This document shows positions 23,075 to 33,943 of a DNA stretch of 64,000 nt, in pieces (within the stretch, counting starts at the first letter, position 1; every line of letters starts with the position of its first letter). This DNA comes from Agrocybe praecox (taxonomy: Eukaryota; Basidiomycota; Agaricomycetes; Agaricales; Agrocybaceae). The notes under the pieces were generated by a model that did no database searches, had not been told where the DNA came from, and saw only the letters and a program-made list of their open reading frames with translations. A program made the position numbers and the translations under genes. The stretch covers positions 1,116,001-1,180,000 of the forward strand of contig OZ024842.1 of assembly GCA_964017145.1 (NCBI GenBank), read 5' to 3'.

Positions 23075-24118
23075 TGAGGTGTGAGAAAGAGGGAGACAAG
23101 GAGTTGAGGAGGATAAAAAATGGAGGGTTTATAAAGGTCTGTCCAGCGTCATAGACAAATACCCCCGTGGGAATTGTGACGTCGTCCAATTTCTATTTTC
23201 GGACCCAAGAGTAACACAGCCTCCCCTGATCATACACCATCTCTTGTCGCACTCGTACTCTTGCAATACTCTTGACAAAACCCTTGAAACCTTCGTAATA
23301 TAACTGGCTTCCTTATAGACCATTTCTTGAAAGCGCCCTCAAAATTTCACCAGTAAGAGTGGATACCTGTAACCTGGGCCCTGGCTGGAGCTCCATCCTA
23401 ATCCGTCGCTGACGTTCATCGGAGAATTGGAACCCAATGACGAAAGTTGGGGTCCATGCCAAGTATAACCACAAAAAGGCGGGCCTTTCGCAGCACTTAG
23501 CTCCGGTTTAACATGAGGGTATAGCGTTTGATTTTGAAAGAAAGCAAGGATCTCAGGCACTAAGATTAATCGTACGTGGGTTTTCCCCATGTGTTGAAAT
23601 TAATAAGTTAAGACGTAGTGTCCCTTGGCCAGGCCAACAATTAATTCTATTATATACCTCTTGTGCACAGCAATCATCTGCTCTTATAAAAATTAATTCT
23701 ATACTTCTTGTAAATAACAATCGAATCTCGTGTAGGATTAGTTCTATTGCAGGTCACAGTAGAGATTATTTTACACATAATGATACAATTAATTCTACCC
23801 TGGGTATCAGGTGCTCGTTTAAATTTGGGCGCTTATCGTGCAACTGTGCGACTTGCTGATGGTGGTTTCGGCTCTGCCACAGCTTCTGACATATGCTTGG
23901 GTACTGTGAATGTTGTGTTGATCATGTAGACGGTAGATATGCAAATAGCGTGCAATATTCTACCAGTGTGGTATGCTATTTGTAACATGTACAAATAGAC
24001 CTGCTTTGTGTCATTATTCATAGCACACACTGACGCGTCGTCGCTTCATCTGCTTCTGCGCATCAAAAGTCTCGATAAGAGACTTTCTCCTCCTTTTTTT
24101 TTTCTAGTAATTTTCGGA
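23075..24118. promoter_or_regulatory. Divergent SUR7/ARID promoter region (copy 1)
   Basis: About 1 kb that ancestrally separated SUR7 (-) from ARID (+). It includes a run of degenerate repeats built on AATTAATTCTA (about 23640-23800) and a relic of an ARID 3' end (23855-23975). A pyrimidine-rich leader lies just before the ARID ATG. The same region recurs at about 31.5-32.5, 39.9-41.0 and 48.3-49.4 kb. Small minus-strand frames here (for example 23339-23590) are conserved between copies only because the DNA is, so they are not called genes. Confidence 0.6.
23855..23975 (+). pseudogene. Relic of an ARID-gene 3' end inside the promoter region
   Basis: About 120 bp that match the last codons and early 3' untranslated region of the intact ARID gene (51007-51133). 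Both encode G-G-F-G-(S/A)-A-T-A-S-D and continue with the same noncoding sequence. The relic recurs at about 32278, 40702 and 49126. It suggests an earlier tandem copy of the ARID gene once ended here and was then lost apart from its tail. Confidence 0.75.
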
Positions 24119-25146
24119 ATGCAGAGTCAATTATCTGGCCAGTTCCCTTTTGGTAGCAATCCTCAGTCGCAGCCTGCCGGCCCTTCCCAGCCAAACCAGA
24201 TTGGGGTACCCAATGCTCAACAAGGAAGCCAGCCTTTCCTGGGGGGCACTTTCCAAAGCAACCTAATGCCAGTACCACTGGATAAACTTCGCTTTGACCC
24301 ATTATTCAAGAATTTCTGTGCGAAAAGTAATCTGAAGCCAGACCCTCGCTTGCTCAATCTAGGTATTGGGACTGTCGAACTTCACCGCCTTCACGTTGAA
24401 GTGATGAAAGAGGGCGGTTTCGCGAGAGTGCGTTATTATGTCCTAAAAGGGTGAGACAATAATTTCTAAATTGTTGGGTATAGGTTAAGCAGAACGATGT
24501 GTGGAACATTATCGGAGCCCGTCTTGGTTTTGCTCTATTTCCTAGTACTGACGTCGAGCCTGAAAAATCTGGTCCGGGAGTAGCCCAAGCTTTGATACAC
24601 ATTTACAAGGAATACCTTCAACATTTCGACGCCTGGTATATCGCCCGGTCAATCGAGGATCAGAAGAAGATGCAGGCTGCTAATGCCAACATGGTGGCAC
24701 ACATGACCGCTTTTCGCTGGGGCCCACAACAGATGCAACATGTTGTTCAACTTTCGCATATGTCAGTTCCAGATCTACACGCTCGGGGGATCGATGGGAA
24801 GACTATTTCCTTTGTTGAGACACATCGGCTCAGCTTACAAAGGGCTTTGCAAGAACAGGAAGCATTCCAAAGCATGATACGTCTCAATCCTTCAGGTGTT
24901 GAGGTGAACCAACTGCCAGATCACAATGGTGGTCTAGTTGCTCGTCCAGGTATGGGCACCTTCCCTGGTAACAACAATCCTGCCTCCCAGATCAATAGCG
25001 CTGCAGCAAATATAGTTCGTCAGCAGCTTTTGCAGCAACAACATATCATTCAGCAGCAGCAGCAGCAATCCCATCTCCTCGCGAATGGTCAAAATGCGGC
25101 GCAAGATCCGAGGGTTTCCGCTGAAAGTATGATGAACTTGTTTTAG
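24119..25146 (+). pseudogene. Truncated ARID/SWI1-like gene, copy 1
   Basis: The 5' half of the ARID gene joined to X DNA. Exons 24119-24427 and 24484-25146 give a possible 323-aa protein. The ARID fold is intact: L-H-R-L-H-V-E-V-M-K-E-G-G-F-A-R, then Q-N-D-V-W-N-I-I-G-A-R-L-G-F, then Y-K-E-Y-L-Q-H-F. A polyglutamine stretch follows. The ancestral frame stops at the junction near 25122, and seven more codons are read from X (E-S-M-M-N-L-F) before a TAG. The conserved C-terminal region of the full gene is missing. It keeps a full promoter copy, so it could be transcribed. Whether a protein is made is unknown. Confidence 0.85.
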
Positions 25147-25339
25147 AAATTGAAAATTTGATACGGCAGCAAAATTTCCCCTCCCTTCTTTTTCGAACCG
25201 ACATGATCTCCCCTCCCCCGAAGGGCAAAGAAAATCAGAACAACCAGATAGTAATGCATACGTTCAACATGACATGATGAGGGAATAGCACGACACACTA
25301 CCCAAAGGTAGACCCTCCTTTATAACTTTTTTCTACCCA

Positions 25340-25519
25340 AACTCACGTGTGTCAGCCCACTCAGATCAACAAAAACCTCGCTAGTACATACCGTGTTTAC
25401 ACGTGTCCATACGCGTAAACCGTTCTCCTATATATGACACGTAACGTCTTTCTCCGTCTGACCTCTTACTCGCTATCCCTCAACAACGACAGAATCACTG
25501 AGCGGACACCCAAACATCA
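25340..25519 (+). promoter_or_regulatory. Promoter-like leader of X repeat region a (copy 1)
   Basis: Two CACGTG boxes (25344-25349 and 25400-25405) precede a TATATAT element at about 25431, followed by a pyrimidine-rich stretch and an ATG at 25520. The string ACACGTA just after the TATA element is shared with the second X leader near 29.7 kb. This looks like a fungal core promoter, but that is inference. Copies lie at 33.76-33.94 and 42.19-42.37 kb. Confidence 0.45.
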
Positions 25520-27630
25520 ATGAGGCGCCTATTTCTTCCTTTTTCTGACGAGTTCTTTGACAGCTGTCAAGAAGTTTTGATCGACCTTCAATTCGATCAG
25601 CACATTAGTATCTCGAGCAATCTCGCTCAAACACTCGCTCAAACACAAACTGTGAGATACATTGACCTCCCTACACTGCTCCTTACTTATTTGCTTTCTA
25701 TCAGAAAGCGTCCATATTTATTATTCATCAAGACTCATCATGGAGAACTTGGTCGCTTGGTGGACACCGAGAAATCAAAAGAAGGGCTCATAGGTGAGTA
25801 CATACCTACGCCATTCACTTCTCTTCATACTCATTCCTCTCAGGTTCGGCGGACACCAGAAAATCGAATTTGCGCATTTCGGGTACGCATTCCTTGGGCG
25901 TAAGTCATTGTTTACCTCTTCCGTTTTTCCCCTACTCATTCCGTACAGCATAAGCACGGGACCGTCCTAGTCTCTCTCTCGGGTGCGAAACAGGACGTAC
26001 CTACGTCTTTTTCGCTCCACGTTCCCAGAGTTCACGTTTACAGTGTTCGGCGGACCCAATTGGACGCTCTGGTGTATATACAGTCGTTGGCACGGCACGG
26101 ATCGGCGGACGAACAAAGTAAGTTAACATGTACCTCGGTTGCTTCGTCCCTTACTCATTCATTCTCTAGTCATTTACATTGAAGATTCTATGAATCAGGA
26201 ATCGCAAACAGAGCTCGGCGGACGCACTAAAATCGAATTTCCAGTTTTCGGGTACTCCGCTGTGAGTAAACATTCGATCTACCTTGCCTCTCCCACTAAA
26301 TTCTACCCTATACATAGAGAATTGGCTCGGCGGATGTACCAAAAACAAGTTTGTGAATTCACTTGTATTTTTGGATGTAAGTGAACATATGTTTCATTCG
26401 TTCTACCCCTCACTTACGCTAATCTTCCTAGGAAACTACCACGAAGCATGCTACGTCACTCCGTCTCGCATTCCGTGTTCGGTTCCCATGGCTTACGAGA
26501 TTTTGGGGTCAACCAGAATGTGAGTAGATGTTTACCCGCTCATCATCCTTCTATACTCACTTACGTTTTGTATCAGTACACAGGCCTTAGTACGGGAAAC
26601 CAGCTCGGCGGAAGTAGAAAAATCATGTTTGTCTATTTTTAGACGTAAGCGAACATATCTCTTTCATTTACTTTGGACCTTACTCATTGTTTTCAACTAG
26701 TCTCCATCGCTTTCTCGTACCGAATGTCCCAAGTGACCGGTGTCCAAACCATACTCATTTAAGTGGTACGCGACCCCATTCAGTGCGCAATATAAACACA
26801 TTCTGATATAGAGATCTCGTTTAGCGGACGCACGAATACCGATTCTTCAATTTCTGGAGCTGAAATTCACTGAAATAGGAGAGGGAGAACTCGTGTTTGG
26901 GACGCTGTACATGGCTATAACACCTATGTTAATCAGATGCAAATAGTCTGCAAGTTAGCATTCCATTCACGTTGCCCCTTACTTTTTTTCTATTAGTCTC
27001 CATCGCTTTCTTGTATCGAATGCCCTAAGTGACCCGAGCTAGGTAGGCCCTTGCTGTGGTGGTACGTAGCCCAATCTAATTTCTAACGTAAACTCCATCT
27101 GACATGAATATTCAGTTCGGCGGACGCGCAAATATTGACTTTTCGATTTCTGTACCCTAGGATCATCGAAACTGGGTGGGATTCACGATTTCCACGACGC
27201 GCCAATCATGTGCCTGATGAACTGTGAAGATTTCAATGAGGTTTATGACCTGATAGATGGTCTAACCTTCTGAAATACGGCCAACTTTCTTTGGACTGTC
27301 AAAGGCCCCCTGACATTATGTACTATCTCACGCCGGGATCACCCCAAACTTGAACATCGGCTTTGCCAGCGCTAGGTACCAACGCGCTCAAGATATTTCT
27401 GGACCTTCCGAGCGAGGCCATATGCACCCTTGGCCATGATGACGTACCGAACGCGCATCCATGTTCGCCTTCTCACCAGGTTCATATAACCGGCTCCGAC
27501 GAATTACCCAACTATTTGCCGGATCCATCCATATCTTGACACACACTCTTCCAAAACTACACCCTGCATGCCGTTACGCAATACGAAATATCGTTCGTCG
27601 GACATGCAAAAATGAACTTTGCAAGTGATT
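25520..27630 (+). repeat. X region a: degenerate exon-intron repeats built on TCGGCGGAC (copy 1)
   Basis: From the ATG at 25520 the sequence is a chain of short exon-like pieces separated by GT-AG intron-like pieces. About eleven pieces carry a variant of TCGGCGGACGCACNAAAA followed by TCGAATTT (near 25500, 25763, 25845, 26047, 26102, 26214, 26327, 26604, 26821, 27117 and 27596). Most intron-like pieces start GTRAGTNNACAT and contain a branch-like ACTCATT before the AG, so introns seem to have been duplicated along with exons. The first frame reads about 44 codons before a possible intron at 25652. No known protein domain is visible and the frame is soon lost. It may be a spliced noncoding RNA, a decayed gene, or a fast-evolving coding gene. 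Confidence 0.6.
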
Positions 27631-29690
27631 CCATTTTCCATGAACCTTCTTGTCAAAATGAAGGAGTCTGTTAGCGAACAATTACTGGACTCGTAGCTAC
27701 GTAACCCTTGTAATCACTCTATGTACATGCCTAGCCACCTTTGTTATTTTGTTAGGCTCAAGTTACGGAATGTAGACCTCGTCACGGACTCTGTAGACGT
27801 TTCGTCCATTCGTAGCACTTAGTTACACACTAGGTACGCTTACAAGACCTACAAAGCATTATGAGTACAGGTAGCACAAGTTATCGAGCAAGTACGCGTC
27901 ATTTTATTACTGATTCTCTTGGTGGAACTGCATGTACTAGGTAGAAATCAGAACGAGTCATATATTACAGGAATCCATTCTTATTTCACTCATTCTGTTG
28001 TTTTAAGACGCTTGAAGCATTCACTTCAGCGTGATGTGTATATAGCCCTAAAGGAAACTCTTGATACTTGGGTATATTTTGAGTGTGAAATTCGCAAATT
28101 TCTCACTGTAGAAGCGACTGAGTACGGACACTACACTTTCATATAGTGCGTAAAGTAATACCATTTCATACGTTGGGTCGACTAGAAGTCATTTGAATGA
28201 AAATAACGTACAGATTCAAGTGATGTTAGCAACCGGTGGTGAATGTGATCTCCGATGTCTTGATTTAAATATCAGCTCTGTATGCATTGTCTCGGAGACG
28301 GGGGCCTCTAGATAAGCTAGATTAGGTGTATTGTAGACCAATTAATGCGTGTATATGACATGTGCGGCGCGTGCGCAAGTTGCGCTCCAAGATCGTGTGG
28401 CATGCATTTAGGCGCCCGTGGATGCGACTTCATTGAATCACCATCTTCTCGCCCTTGTACTCAAAAAGCAGGGCTATTACAGCAATATACACACATACAT
28501 ATACCATACCATACCATAAATCCCTGCTTGATTGTCCACAGTCAATCGTACGATGGTCCCAAAGTCTCGAGGGGTGCCCCATCCCCATCCCCAACCTAAC
28601 CTTCATCCCAACCCCAGTTTCCCGTTCTTTTCTGCATTAAAAGGACTTCTAAACTAGCGTGCGGCGTTGCCTGCGGATATAAGCATCGCCGAGTCTACCG
28701 TGCTGCCAATCAACAGAACTAGAACGACAAGTTTCGTTGTCGAGTAAGGGTGAATATGGGATTGAAGCGCGAATGCAGAATATGCAAAGTTAGCTGAAAT
28801 GGAGCTTTTCTCTGGGCTTGGATGTACGTACCGAGATAGGGGTTTAATCGTAAGTTGAGATTTGAGTGGACGCTGGAGTGATTGAGTGAAGTGAAGTGAA
28901 GATCCTGTACATAGGTTGGTATTAGCGCCCTCTGCCGCACGTAGGAAGCTCAAAGTGTAAAGTGCAATTAATCACAAGATTCAGAGTTTTTATGCATGCT
29001 CATCTTTGATACTAGTACACTTATGTATATTCTGCACTCGTATGACTACACAATCGACTAATCTCGGCCCATTGATGTGTTTTCTTCTCGTAAATCCTGT
29101 CTTGATTGTAACGTATGTGCATCAAATTTCAGTTTTTTTTCGAGTTCTTTGAACTTGATATCAGTATGCCGTTAGTATTTATTCGTTTACGAGTGCGCTG
29201 ACGTACACGTCAACCATCGAGTCCAAGTTTTCGAACTTGCAGACTTGAGAACCTTTGAAATAACGACATGTTTGAGAAACTCGCGCTAGGGATGATATGC
29301 CAAATTTGATATTTCTTCACCATGTGAAGGATAAGTCCAAGGCCTTGTGAGAAAGTACTCGCAATAGCAGAAGTTAGCGCGCCTCGAATGCAATCTCAAA
29401 GTACGCAATATTTTCGGTTGTAATGATTTGTCGAGTATCTGCGGCATTACTGTCTCAATAAACGCGACTTGGTGAAGACGTTCGAATTTCACGGAAAGGT
29501 GACATTTCATTTCCATGTATTACATACATGAAATACAACTAGATAAAAAGAAAGAAGAACTAGAACTCACCGCAGCAGTTACGAGATACGAAACCGAACC
29601 GAAAAAGGAGGAGGAAATGCTAAACAAAAGGGAAACTCGGCAAACGAGCATGTCATCGTCGCCAAGTCTCGTCAGGGTCCTTTACACAGG
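27631..29690. other. X central part without a supported gene (copy 1)
   Basis: About 2 kb with no recognisable gene. It contains a short CCATA run near 28500-28520 and CCCCATCCCCATCCCC near 28577. Several small frames exist (for example 28654-28953 on the minus strand, weakly hydrophobic) but none has a motif. The same DNA recurs at 36.06-38.11 and 44.48-46.54 kb. Confidence 0.4.
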
Positions 29691-29699
29691 GAGGGAAAA

Positions 29700-29866
29700 A
29701 AGGTATATAACACGTACCTTGTTCTCTTCCATTTCTTCATTCCAGCAATCTTCAGCTGGTTTTCCCTCCTCCTCTCCTCTCCACTCCACAACCCTCTCTA
29801 TGCCGTGCTACACGGCATAGCATCCATCCGCCGCCGCCGCCATCACCGACAAGGGACTCGACTAGA
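29700..29866 (+). promoter_or_regulatory. Promoter-like leader of X region b with a 10-bp hairpin (copy 1)
   Basis: GTATATAACACGTA near 29703 is followed by a CT-rich leader. A perfect hairpin follows at 29798-29820: stem CTATGCCGTG/CACGGCATAG, loop CTA. After a GCC-repeat comes an ATG at 29867. The hairpin would sit in the 5' leader of any transcript. Copies of the hairpin are at 38222-38244 and 46646-46668. Confidence 0.45.
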
Positions 29867-31350
29867 ATGTTGTCTTTTGTGTCGAGGCTGTCTGGAAGAG
29901 AACGGGCATGCTACGACACCATTGAAGAGGTAAGCAAACCATCTGGCATGATAAATGACCAATACTAACCTATTTGCAACATTCGGTTCGACTCTACTCG
30001 ACTTCTGAAACTCGTAGCGGTGACTATCGGCCGTCTTGAAGATCGTGGGCGCGCCTAGGACAACATCGAGTGTCCATCAACAAGCGATTTGACTCGCTTG
30101 CTCAAAGATCGTAGGCGCACTGCAAGAGGTAAGCACACATATTTCACAAAGATAACTAACCAGTACTCACCGATTTTCGATCCAGATTTGCTCCCGAATG
30201 GCAAGGTCAGTTTGCGCTGCTTTTGACCCACCATCATCGAAACTTATGTTCTTCCACGTTCCACAGAACGATCCGCGTCTTTCGAAGTTCATGGTAGTCG
30301 AGGAGAACCGGATGTGGATGAGCTATGGCTAGCTGAGTAGGCGACTTGTCGGGACGGTGTAGGGAGGTGACAGCAGCAAGAAGGGTGTATGGCAGGATCG
30401 AACCTGCTGTAAGAGCGAGTCGGTATGGTCAGTGATTCATTCCCTATGAAGAGCGAACTACAGCTAACCTGTTTTCCATGCGCCACCTACAACTCGTTCA
30501 TCGTTCATCGCCGACGTAATCAACAACTCATTAGGTCGTCCTTGGGTTGCGGCCCTCTCGAAAATCGTCCACACATTGCAACTTCATTAACAATGTAAGC
30601 ACGGTATCTGGGATGACAACGAATCAGTACTCACAAACTTTTCTACCCATCTCCGCTCCCAAACATCCATCGTTCACGGTACGGTGCTTTTCGACCCATC
30701 TTCGTCGAATCCATCTTCGTCCACAGAGCTGTCCGCGCCATTGGAATTTGCATAATACTCAAGGGTCGGATGTGGATGGCAGTACGGGGCATGTCGGGAT
30801 GGTACAAAAAGCTGACAGCAGCGAGAAGGGGATTGAATGAGTGGGCGAGATCAGTAAGCCACCTCCTATGAGGACCGAACTACCGCTTACCTATTCTCCA
30901 CCCAGAACTGCTGGTAGCGTTGGGTTGCAGCCCTCTCAAGGATCGTGGGCACGCTACAACGAGGTAAGGACACAATTCATAGTGGTAACAAACATGTACT
31001 GACCTACTTTCAATCCATCGCTCGTAGCGTTGAGTTACGATCCTCTCAAAGATCATGGGCAGGCTACAACGGGGTAAGGACACAGTTCAGTGCTAACAAA
31101 CCTATTTGCCAGGTCAGTATGCGGGGTATGGCGGGGGGATGAGATGGGTGAGGACGGGTATGACTGGCATGCCATTTATCGGAACGGGTGCAGAGAGCTG
31201 ACTGGAGGGAGAGGAGTGTTCCGTGACATTGAATTCACGGTACGATGTGTCGTTGGGCAGGTCAGTGTGTGACGTTTTCATCCCGTAATCGTCGAAATTC
31301 ATCCTTCTCGACAGAATGATGGTCCTCGTGAGTAGATGGATGGAGGAGGA
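29867..31350 (+). repeat. X region b: composite exon-like repeats (copy 1)
   Basis: After a 21-codon first exon (29867-29929) that ends at a strong GTAAGC donor, two element types alternate. Element A, with consensus AGCGTTGGGTTGCRGCCC then CTCAAAGATCGTGGGC and ending ACGAG/GTAAG, occurs about six times (near 29902, 30016, 30090, 30540, 30910 and 31020). Element B, around CTTTTCGACCCATCNTCGTC and TTCTTCNACGTTCCACAG, occurs three times (near 30209, 30688 and 31271). The composite period is about 400-500 nt. Branch-like CTAAC/CTCAC and donor sites accompany element A. No long open frame or known domain is present. Confidence 0.55.
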
Positions 31351-31411
31351 GCTGACGCGGTGCTAGAGATAACGCGAACGGCTAGTGACGCATGTGAATG
31401 GGGATCGTGGA

Positions 31412-31498
31412 TCGGTGAAGTGTGTGGCGTACAAATATCAGCAGAACCATAGCTGCGAAGCAGAAGAAGAGTCCTGGAATTGCTGGTGATGCTGCCAT
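31412..31498 (-). pseudogene. SUR7/PalI exon 1 fragment (copy 2)
   Basis: The first 22 codons of SUR7 (31498-31433) with the donor site and a few intron bases, then X sequence. The rest of the gene is absent. Transcription from the duplicated promoter would run into X. Confidence 0.85.
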
Positions 31499-32542
31499 TG
31501 AGGTATGAGAAAGAGGGAGACAAAGATTTGAGGAGGATAAAAAATAGAGAGTTCATAAAGGTCTGTCTAGCGTCATAGACAAATACCCCTGTGGGAATTG
31601 TGACGTCCGTCCAATTTCTATTTCGGGACCCAAGAGTAACACAGCCTCCCCTGATCATACACCATCTCTTGTCGCACTCGTACTCTTGCAATACTCTTGA
31701 CAAAATTCTTGAAACATTCGTAATATAACTGGCTTCTTTATAGACCATTTCTTGAGGGCTGCCTCAACCTCACCAGTAAGAGTGGATATCTGTAACCTGG
31801 GCCCTGGCTGGAGCTCCATCCTAATCCGTCGCTGACGTTCATCGGAGAATTGGAACCCAATGACGAAAGTTGGGGTCCATGCCAAGTATAACCACAAAAA
31901 GGCGGGCCTTTCGCAGCACTTAGCTCCGGTTTAACATGAGGGTATAGCGTTTGATTTTGAAAGAAAGCAAGGATCTCAGGCACTAAGATTAATCGTACGT
32001 GGGTTTTCCCCATGTGTTGAAATTAATAAGTTAAGACGTAGTGTCCCTTGGCCAGGCCAACAATTAATTCTATTATATACCTCTTGTGCACAGCAATCAT
32101 CTGCTCTTATAAAAATTAATTCTATACTTCTTGTAAATAACAATCGAATCTCGTGTAGGATTAGTTCTATTGCAGGTCACAGTAGAGATTATTTTACACA
32201 TAATGATACAATTAATTCTACCCTGGGTATCAGGTGCTCGTTTAAATTTGGGCGCTTATCGTGCAACTGTGCGACTTGCTGATGGTGGTTTCGGCTCTGC
32301 CACAGCTTCTGACATATGCTTGGGTACTGTGAATGTTGTGTTGATCATGTAGACGGTAGATATGCAAATAGCGTGCAATATTCTACCAGTGTGGTATGCT
32401 ATTTGTAACATGTACAAATAGACCTGCTTTGTGTCATTACTTACTCATAGCACAACTGACGCGTCGTCGCTTCATCTGCTTCTGCGCATCAAGAGTCTCG
32501 ATAAGAGACTTTCTCCTCCTTTTTTTGCTAGTAATTTTCGGA

Positions 32543-33570
32543 ATGCAGAGTCAATTATCTGGCCAGTTCCCTTTTGGTAGCAATCCTCAGTCGCAGCCTG
32601 CCGACCCTTCCCAGTCAAACCAGATTGGGGCACCCAATGCTCAACAAGGAAGCCAGCCTTTCCTGGGGGGCACTTTCCAAAGCAACCTAATGCCAGTACC
32701 ACTGGATAAACTTCGCTTTGACCCATTATTCAAGAATTTCTGTGCGAAAAGTAATCTGAAGCCAGACCCTCGCTTGCTCAATCTAGGTATTGGGACTGTC
32801 GAACTTCACCGCCTTCACGTTGAAGTGATGAAAGAGGGCGGTTTCGCGAGAGTGCGTTATTATGTCCTAAAAGGGTGAGGCAATCATTTCTAAATTGTTG
32901 GGTATAGGTTGAGCAGAACGATGTGTGGAACATTATCGGAGCCCGTCTTGGTTTTGCTCTATTTCCTAGTACTGACGTCGAGCCTGAAAAATCTGGTCCG
33001 GGAGTAGCCCAAGCTTTGATACACATTTACAAGGAATACCTTCAACATTTCGACGCCTGGTATATCGCCCAGTCAATCGAGAATCAGAAGAAGATGCAGG
33101 CTGCTAATGCCAACATGGTGGCACACATGACCGCTTTTCGCTGGGGGCCACAACAGATGCAACATGTTGTTCAACTTTCGCATATGTCAGTTCCAGATCT
33201 ACACGCTCGGGGGATCGATGGGAAGACTATTTCCTTTGTTGAGACACATCGGCTCAGCTTACAAAGGGCTTTGCAAGAACAGGAAGCATTCCAAAGCATG
33301 ATACGTCTCAATCCTTCAGGTGTTGAGGTGAACCAACTGCCAGATCACAATGGTGGTCTAGTTGCTCGTCCAGGTATGGGCACCTTCCCTGGTAACAACA
33401 ATCCTGCCTCCCAGATCAATAGCGCTGCAGCAAATATAGTTCGTCAGCAGCTTTTGCAGCAACAACATATCATTCAGCAGCAGCAGCAGCAATCCCATCT
33501 CCTCGCGAATGGTCAAAATGCGGCGCAAGATCCGAGGGTTTCCGCTGAAAGTATGATGAACTTGTTTTAG
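32543..33570 (+). pseudogene. Truncated ARID/SWI1-like gene, copy 2
   Basis: Exons 32543-32851 and 32908-33570 give a possible 323-aa ARID-only protein with the same X-derived tail as copy 1. It differs from copy 1 at several residues in the N-terminal Gln/Pro region and near the ARID helix (V-E-Q-N instead of V-K-Q-N). In these positions it matches the intact gene at 49391, so it derives from the right-hand side of the array. Confidence 0.85.
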
Positions 33571-33943
33571 AAATTGAAAATTTGATACGGCAGCAAAATT
33601 TCCCCTCCCTTCTTTTTCGAACCGACATGATCTCCCCTCCCCCGAAGGGCAAAGAAAATCAGAACAACCAGATAGTAATGCATACGTTCAACATGACATG
33701 ATGAGGGAATAGCACGACACACTACCCAAAGGTAGACCCTCCTTTATAACTTTTTTCTACCCAAACTCACGTGTGTCAGCCCACTCAGATCAACAAAAAC
33801 CTCGCTAGTACATACCGTGTTTACACGTGTCCATACGCGTAAACCGTTCTCCTATATATGACACGTAACGTCTTTCTCCGTCTGACCTCTTACTCGCTAT
33901 CCCTCAACAACGACAGAATCACTGAGCGGACACCCAAACATCA

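Larger units (their letters stand above)
22984..31411. repeat. Tandem unit 1 (D1 2.14 kb + X 6.29 kb)
   Basis: First unit of a direct tandem array. D1 (22984-25122) contains SUR7 exon 1, the ancestral divergent promoter and the 5' part of the ARID gene. X (25123-31411) is sequence not found in the intact genes. D1 is continuous with the complete SUR7 gene. Compared with D2-D4 it carries scattered substitutions and small indels (for example K versus E at the first residue pair of ARID exon 2), so it is the oldest or allelically distinct copy. Its X looks identical to the X of units 2 and 3. I see no terminal inverted repeats, LTRs or target-site duplication at the X edges. Confidence 0.92.

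Noticed and set aside
23339..23590. Minus-strand open frame repeated in every D copy
   Set aside because: It is retained only because the DNA is duplicated; D1 and D2-D4 versions end differently and no domain is visible.
27919..28146. 75-codon frame in X, present three times
   Set aside because: Starts at GTG rather than ATG, lies in A/T-rich noncoding-looking DNA and has no motif.
28577..28592. C-rich CCCCATCCCCATCCCC run as a telomere-like repeat
   Set aside because: The unit is not CCCTAA, it is very short, and it sits inside each X copy.
25123..31411. X as a Helitron, LTR retrotransposon or DNA transposon
   Set aside because: No reverse transcriptase, transposase, Rep/helicase, LTR or terminal inverted repeat seen; the hairpin at 29798 is internal and is not followed by CTRR at an element end.
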